Shown here in pieces: positions 59,893-64,000 of a stretch of DNA of 64,000 nt. Made by a program: the position numbers and the translations under genes. The notes under the pieces were generated by a model. That model saw nothing but the letters and a program-made list of their open reading frames with translations. It did no database searches and was not told where the DNA came from. Within the stretch, counting starts at the first letter, position 1. Every line of letters begins with the position of its first letter. Origin of the DNA: Azospirillum soli (lineage in GTDB: Bacteria; Pseudomonadota; Alphaproteobacteria; Azospirillales; Azospirillaceae); the NCBI RefSeq assembly GCF_017876165.1, contig NZ_JAGINQ010000009.1, forward strand, positions 62,001-126,000, given 5' to 3'.

Positions 59893-62417
59893 GCGAGTCC
59901 CTCAACGAGCGCCTGCGCCGCCGGGCCGAACAGGCCCTCACCAATGGCTTCGAGGGCGCCGAGCCTTCGGCCCAGACTCTGAAGGAGGTCGTGCACGAGC
60001 TGTACGTCCATCAGGCCGAGCTGGAAATCCAGAACGAGGAGCTTCGCAACGCCCAGCAGGCGCTGGAGGCGTCGCGCATCCAGTATGTCCAGCTGTTCCA
60101 GTCGCTGCCGCTGGCCTGCTTCACGGTCAACGCGGCGGGCATCGTCGGGGAGGCCAACGCCGCCGCCGAGCGGCAGTTCGGCCTGCCGAGCCGCCGGCTG
60201 AAGGGTCGCCCGCTGACGCTGCTGGTGGAATCGGTCGATCACGGCCGCCTGTTCACCGCGCTGGCGCGGCTGCGCGGGAGCGGCCAGTGGACGCGCCAGG
60301 AGTACGTCTACGTCGGTGCCCAAGGCCCCATCGACGGCCTGACCGATGCGCGGGCGGTGTTCCTGGACGACGCCGACAAGGGCGACGTTCTCATCACCGT
60401 GACCGACGTGACCGAGCGCAACGCCTGGGTCAGCGAGCTTCAGGTCGCCCGCGACGAGGCCGAACGCGCCCGCGCCGCCTACCACCACATCCTGCAATCG
60501 GTCGCCGACGGCATCTTCGGGCTGGACGAGGACGGCACCGTCACCTTCGTGAACGCGGCGGCCCTTTCCATGACCGGCTTCACCTCCGCCGATCTGGTGG
60601 GGCGCGGCTTCGCCGACCTTCTCGACGGCGCTTCGGAGGGCCGGCGCGCGGTGACGGAGGCGCTGGGCGACGGGCAGGTCCGCACCATCGCCGGGGAACG
60701 GCTGCGCCGCAACGAAGGGGGCGGTGGCGGCGGGGATTTCCTGGCGGAATTGACCATCTCTCCCATCGTCGAGCAGCGACGGATCACCGGCGCCGTCGTC
60801 GCCGTTCGCGACGTGACCGCGCGCCGCTCTGCCGAAGAGGCGCTGACCGTCAGCGAGCGGCGGCACCGTACACTGGTGCAGTCCCTGCACGAAGGGCTGG
60901 TCATGCGCTCAATCGATGGGACGGTGCAGGTCGCCAACAGCATGGCCGAGCGGCTGATGGCCGGCCCGGCCGCCGTGCTGCTCGACCCGCGCGCCAAGCC
61001 GTTCAACACGCGCACGCTGGGCGACCGCGCGACCACGGCCGGGCGGCGCTTCATCGGCGCCGACGGCGCCCGCCTGGCAGGGCTGCCGCCCGCCGCCCAG
61101 GCCGCCGAAAGCGGCAAACCGGTCATCGAGCAGATCGTCGGCATCGCCCAGGGCGACGGCGCCGACGCGCCGACGCGCTGGCTGCGCGTGTCCAGCCACC
61201 CGGTGCCGCGGGCCGACGGCTCGGTCGAAGCGGTGGTGACCAGCGTCACCGACATTTCCGCCATCAAGTCGATGGAGCGCGAGTTGAACGTCGCGCTGGA
61301 CGCCAAGGAACGCTTCATGGCGGCGGCCAGCCACGACCTGCGCCAGCCCGTGCAGGCGCTGATGCTGCTGTCCGGCTTGCTGGCCAAGGAAGCCATCCCG
61401 GACGAGGCGCGGCGCATCGCCAACCAGCTGCGGGATTCAGTCGGCTCGCTTGGCGGGCTGCTCGACTGCCTGCTGGACATTTCCAAGCTGGAAGCGGGGC
61501 TCATCTCCCCCGACCTCGGCACGGTGGACCTGGGCGCGATCATGGAGCGCCTGCATGGAGAATTCTCCACGCTCGCCGCAAACTCCGGCCTGCAGCTGCA
61601 CACGGTTCCGGCCCGCCTGACCTTGCGGAGCGATGGCGCATTGCTGGAGCGGGTTCTGCGCAACCTGCTCGCCAACGCGGTCCGCTACACCAAGCAGGGG
61701 CGCGTCCTTTTCGGCGTGCGGCGGCGCTCCGGCACCCTGCGCATCGAGGTGTGGGACACCGGCATCGGCATCGCCGACAGCCAGCTCGACCGCATCTTCC
61801 AGGACTTCTACCAAGTCGGCAACGCCGCCCGCGACCGGCGCGAGGGGCTGGGCATGGGCCTCAGCATCGCCAAGCGGCTCGTCCAGATGCTGGGCGGGAC
61901 CATCGACGTGACGTCGCGCCTCGGTCGCGGCTCCTGCTTCGCCATTACTCTGCCGAACGCGTTGACCGACGGGGCCACCGGCCGGGCCGACGCCGCGGCC
62001 GGGGGTGACGGCGGCGAACTTATGGACGGCAACGATGCACTGATTTTGCTGGTGGAGGACGACGCGGTCATCCGCATGGCCCTCGCCCTGATGCTGGAAG
62101 GCTGGGGCTACCGCGTGGTCGAGGCCGGCTCGGTGTCCGAGGCGTTCGAACTGCTCGACGGGGAGCTGGTCCCCGACCTCGTCCTGACCGACTATCGCCT
62201 GCCTGACGGCGGAACCGGCCTGATGGTGATGGATACGGTGCGCCGCCGCCTGGGCCGCGACCTGCCGGGCGTTCTGCTGACCGGCGACACCTCCTCCGAC
62301 CGCCTGCGCGAGGCGGCCGGCGCCCAGTGCGCCCTGCTGCACAAGCCGATCCAGCCGCACGACCTCTTCGGCATCGTGCGCCAGACGTTGCGAAAGGGCG
62401 AAGTCGGCACCGCGTAA
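59889..62417 (+). CDS. Hybrid sensor histidine kinase (PAS-PAS-PAS-HisKA-HATPase-REC)
   Basis: From GTG at 59889 (overlap GTGA with the cheB-cheR stop) the protein has 842 residues. PAS domains lie at about 60-190, 200-315 and 320-460; HisKA has 'MAAASHDLRQPVQALMLLSG' (His about 482), and the HATPase has 'VLRNLLANAVRYTKQG', 'VWDTGIGIADSQLDRIF' and 'GLGMGLSIAKRLVQMLGG'. The C-terminal receiver (about 715-835) has 'LLVEDDAVIRM' and phosphoacceptor 'LVLTDYRLPDGG'. No membrane segment, so it senses a cytoplasmic cue. CheB-CheR is probably its partner. Confidence 0.95.
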   Translation: MSESLNERLRRRAEQALTNGFEGAEPSAQTLKEVVHELYVHQAELEIQNEELRNAQQALEASRIQYVQLFQSLPLACFTVNAAGIVGEANAAAERQFGLPSRRLKGRPLTLLVESVDHGRLFTALARLRGSGQWTRQEYVYVGAQGPIDGLTDARAVFLDDADKGDVLITVTDVTERNAWVSELQVARDEAERARAAYHHILQSVADGIFGLDEDGTVTFVNAAALSMTGFTSADLVGRGFADLLDGASEGRRAVTEALGDGQVRTIAGERLRRNEGGGGGGDFLAELTISPIVEQRRITGAVVAVRDVTARRSAEEALTVSERRHRTLVQSLHEGLVMRSIDGTVQVANSMAERLMAGPAAVLLDPRAKPFNTRTLGDRATTAGRRFIGADGARLAGLPPAAQAAESGKPVIEQIVGIAQGDGADAPTRWLRVSSHPVPRADGSVEAVVTSVTDISAIKSMERELNVALDAKERFMAAASHDLRQPVQALMLLSGLLAKEAIPDEARRIANQLRDSVGSLGGLLDCLLDISKLEAGLISPDLGTVDLGAIMERLHGEFSTLAANSGLQLHTVPARLTLRSDGALLERVLRNLLANAVRYTKQGRVLFGVRRRSGTLRIEVWDTGIGIADSQLDRIFQDFYQVGNAARDRREGLGMGLSIAKRLVQMLGGTIDVTSRLGRGSCFAITLPNALTDGATGRADAAAGGDGGELMDGNDALILLVEDDAVIRMALALMLEGWGYRVVEAGSVSEAFELLDGELVPDLVLTDYRLPDGGTGLMVMDTVRRRLGRDLPGVLLTGDTSSDRLREAAGAQCALLHKPIQPHDLFGIVRQTLRKGEVGTA

Positions 62418-62430
62418 GTCCGGCGGAAGA

Positions 62431-62485
62431 GCCCCCACCCTAACCGTTCCCCGTGCGCGGCATGGGGGAAGGCTGGGATGGGGGC
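62431..62485. terminator. Nested stem-loop between the kinase and nap genes
   Basis: Arms GCCCCCACCC (62431-62440) and GGGATGGGGGC (62475-62485) pair with one bulge, and TTCCCC (62447-62452) pairs with GGGGAA (62465-62470) inside. It lies between convergent transcription units and probably terminates both. Confidence 0.6.
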
Positions 62486-62511
62486 CCTTCTCAACCGCTT
62501 CTCAGAAAAAC

Positions 62512-62724
62512 CTACGGCCTTTCCAGATCCATCCTGGTCGCCTTCTTCAGGTGGTTCAGCCGTTCCTCCGCCTCGTCGCGCCCGTAGGGACCCTCCACAT
62601 CCATGCCGAAGCTGACATAGTGCCCGTCCGGGCGGTCGATGTGGGTGCCGATGGGTATGTATTCGTCGGCGGGATCGTCGTTGCCGACGATCGCGCCATT
62701 CCGGATCTCCACGATGTGCGCCAT
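62512..62724 (-). CDS. Small hypothetical protein of the nap operon
   Basis: A 70-residue soluble protein beginning 'MAHIVEIRNGAIVGNDDPAD' with a central 'DGHYVSFGMDVEGPYGRDEA'. It lies 12 bp downstream of napC on the same strand, so it is likely cotranscribed, but it resembles none of NapD, NapE or NapF. A possible role in nitrate reductase assembly or control is speculative. Confidence 0.7.
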   Translation of the reverse strand: MAHIVEIRNGAIVGNDDPADEYIPIGTHIDRPDGHYVSFGMDVEGPYGRDEAEERLNHLKKATRMDLERP

Positions 62725-62736
62725 GGCGAACGTCCT

Positions 62737-63357
62737 CTATTGCTGACCGGACGCCTCCGTCGGCTGCCAGTGGGCCACCCCGGTCATGTCGGGAAGGCGG
62801 TGCGCAATGCCCTTGTGGCAGTCGATGCAGGTCATCTGACCAGAGAAGAGATAGCGCTCGTGAGCCTGCGCGGCACGGGCACCCTGTTTGGTTATGTCCA
62901 TGCTCTCCGCGCTGTGGCAGTTGCGGCATTCCAGGGAGTTGTTGGCCTTCAGCCGCGCCCATTCATGCTCCGCCAAGGTCCGGCGCATCTCGACGAACTT
63001 CTCGCGCGTGTCGATGGATCCGAAGATGTGCCCCCAGACCTCCTTGGACGCCTGCATCTTGCGGGCGATCTTGTCGGTCCAGTTGTGCGGCACATGGCAG
63101 TCCGGGCAGGTCGCCCGCACGCCGGAGCGGTTGGTGAAGTGGATGGTCTGCTTCATCTCCTCATAGGGGTTCGACTGCATCTCGTGGCAGCTGATGCAGA
63201 AGGCCTCCTTGTTGGTGGCCTCCAGGATGGTGTTGAAGCCGCCCCAGAACATCACGCCCGCAAGGAAGCCGCCCAGCGTCAGGAAGCCCAGGCTGAAATA
63301 GGCCGCCGGGCGCGAGAAGGTCTGCCACGCCGTCCGCAGCGAGTCTTTCAGCGCCAT
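62737..63357 (-). CDS. napC: NapC/NirT tetraheme c-type cytochrome
   Basis: NapC passes electrons from the quinol pool to the periplasmic NapAB nitrate reductase. The 206-residue protein has one N-terminal membrane anchor ('[20 protein letters not shown]') and four CxxCH heme motifs: 'CISCHEM', 'CPDCHVP', 'CRNCHSA' and 'CIDCHKG'. It lies 3 bp downstream of napB. Confidence 0.96.
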   Translation of the reverse strand: MALKDSLRTAWQTFSRPAAYFSLGFLTLGGFLAGVMFWGGFNTILEATNKEAFCISCHEMQSNPYEEMKQTIHFTNRSGVRATCPDCHVPHNWTDKIARKMQASKEVWGHIFGSIDTREKFVEMRRTLAEHEWARLKANNSLECRNCHSAESMDITKQGARAAQAHERYLFSGQMTCIDCHKGIAHRLPDMTGVAHWQPTEASGQQ

Positions 63358-63360
63358 GGC

Positions 63361-63828
63361 TCACCGCCCCCCGCCGGGCGGCGTGGTGATCGCGTCAAGG
63401 TCGCGGAAGGTGTTCTCCACCAGCGGGTTGGCGGTCGTCTGCGGCACATGGCAGGCCGTGCAGAAGTAACGGCGCGGCGCCAGCCCGCCCAGCATGTTGC
63501 CGTCGCGGTCCTGGTAGTGGGAAATGCTGATCATGGGCGCCTGCGACTGCTCGGTGTATTTGCGGCTGTGGCAGGACAGGCAGCGATTGAAGTTCTTGTC
63601 GATCTGGTAGTCCCGGATGTTGTGCGGGATCACCGGCGGCTGTTCCGGGTAGTTGCGCGTCTTGCGCCGGTCGTCGGTCAAATCGGGCGCGATGGGCGGG
63701 GCCGGCGCCTCGGTGTTGAAGGGGTCCGGCCCGACCAGACGCGGGGCGTCCACGGCGAGCGCCCCGGTGACGCCCATGACCACGGCCGGTAAAGCCGCCA
63801 GCGCGGCCAGGATCACACGCATTCTCAT
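63361..63828 (-). CDS. napB: NapB diheme cytochrome c
   Basis: NapB is the electron-transfer subunit of periplasmic nitrate reductase. From ATG at 63828, with GGGGGAGGGG upstream, the 155 residues include a signal peptide (cleaved around 'GALAVDAP') and two heme sites 'RCLSCHSRK' (about 83) and 'FCTACHVPQ' (about 126). The start overlaps the napA stop (ATGA), so translation is coupled. Confidence 0.96.
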   Translation of the reverse strand: MRMRVILAALAALPAVVMGVTGALAVDAPRLVGPDPFNTEAPAPPIAPDLTDDRRKTRNYPEQPPVIPHNIRDYQIDKNFNRCLSCHSRKYTEQSQAPMISISHYQDRDGNMLGGLAPRRYFCTACHVPQTTANPLVENTFRDLDAITTPPGGGR

Positions 63829-64000
63829 TTCCCCTCCCCCGCTTGCGCGACCTGGACCGGCACCACCTTGACCGCGCATTTCTTGAAGTCGGTCTGCTTG
63901 GAGATCGGGTCGGTGGCGTCCAGCGTGACCTTGTTGATGAGTTGGCTGGCGTCGAAGAACGGCACGAAGACGACGCCGCGCGGCGGCCGGTTGCGCCCGC
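63825..64000 (-). CDS. napA: Periplasmic nitrate reductase catalytic subunit, C-terminal fragment
   Basis: The window ends inside this gene; about 57 C-terminal residues are visible. They include '[20 protein letters not shown]' and '[16 protein letters not shown]', characteristic of the NapA molybdopterin-binding C-terminus. The stop overlaps napB by four bases. NapA reduces nitrate to nitrite in the periplasm at a Mo-bisMGD centre. The order napA-napB-napC-small gene shows a nap operon read leftward. Confidence 0.95.
   Translation of the reverse strand, partial: GRNRPPRGVVFVPFFDASQLINKVTLDATDPISKQTDFKKCAVKVVPVQVAQAGEGK

Noticed and set aside
1-64000. CRISPR arrays, insertion sequences, integrases, prophage genes, tRNA or rRNA genes
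   Set aside because: None with the expected repeats, catalytic motifs or conserved structures were found on either strand by reading; weak or divergent elements could be missed.

Overview
The window is a GC-rich bacterial chromosome segment that reads as an Azospirillum-like alphaproteobacterium (Rhodospirillales). This rests on the pdxJ-acpS-lepB-rnc-era block, a PhyR-type general stress regulator, an omega subunit with a long acidic tail, a single bifunctional Rsh protein, a CheB-CheR fusion with a hybrid kinase, and a periplasmic nitrate reductase (nap) operon. The species is inferred, not proven. No rRNA, tRNA, CRISPR array, integrase or insertion sequence was recognised.

Layout. 1-5.7 kb: the end of an EamA transporter, then histidine degradation (hutI-hutU on the minus strand, hutF divergent) and a ChbG/HpnK-type deacetylase overlapping hutF. 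5.8-8.8 kb: envelope-type genes (GT39-like glycosyltransferase, methyltransferase, GtrA). 8.9-11.1 kb: an aryl-CoA-ligase-type gene with its MarR regulator. 11.2-14.1 kb: an unknown protein, a 660-bp non-coding region rich in dyads, phyR and purU. 14.3-18.3 kb: small hypotheticals, including a 55-residue gene at 14876-15043, a cell-wall amidase, a BON lipoprotein and a TPR-like exported protein. 18.3-25 kb: a long minus-strand block with ycjX/ycjF, era-rnc-lepB-acpS-pdxJ and a HIT protein. 25.4-27.2 kb: a compositionally different gene for a LamG-headed helical protein. 27.3-30 kb: rsh and rpoZ, separated by a terminator. 30.2-35.8 kb: NYN protein, phytase-like protein, HisKA_2 kinase, NifX-like protein, MarR regulator, TPR lipoprotein and a fatty acid hydroxylase. 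36-41.4 kb: a chaperone-usher fimbrial operon of the spore-coat-U (Csu-like) type. 41.4-50 kb: lipid desaturase, Hsp70-like, MntP, YihY, FabI, an unknown gene, AroC and an IalB-like protein. 50-56.2 kb: a repeat-bearing lipoprotein, a response regulator with an Hpt-like tail, an AhpD-like protein, SppA, small exported proteins and a small RTX protein. 56.8-62.4 kb: CheB-CheR plus hybrid kinase, translationally coupled. 62.5-64 kb: nap genes, with napA running off the right edge.

Functional links. HutU, HutI and HutF carry urocanate to N-formylglutamate; hutH and hutG are not in the window. The five fimbrial genes form one secretion and assembly unit with two candidate RNA structures that could set the subunit:chaperone:usher ratio. 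PhyR lacks its usual neighbours nepR and ecfG, but a small soluble HisKA_2 kinase lies 20 kb away. The points most worth following up are the LamG protein with a hydrophobic helical hairpin, the unannotated 55-residue gene with its palindromic operator, the leftward terminator upstream of phyR (possible small RNA), and the 17-bp tandem repeat that places stop codons in all three frames after the major fimbrial subunit.
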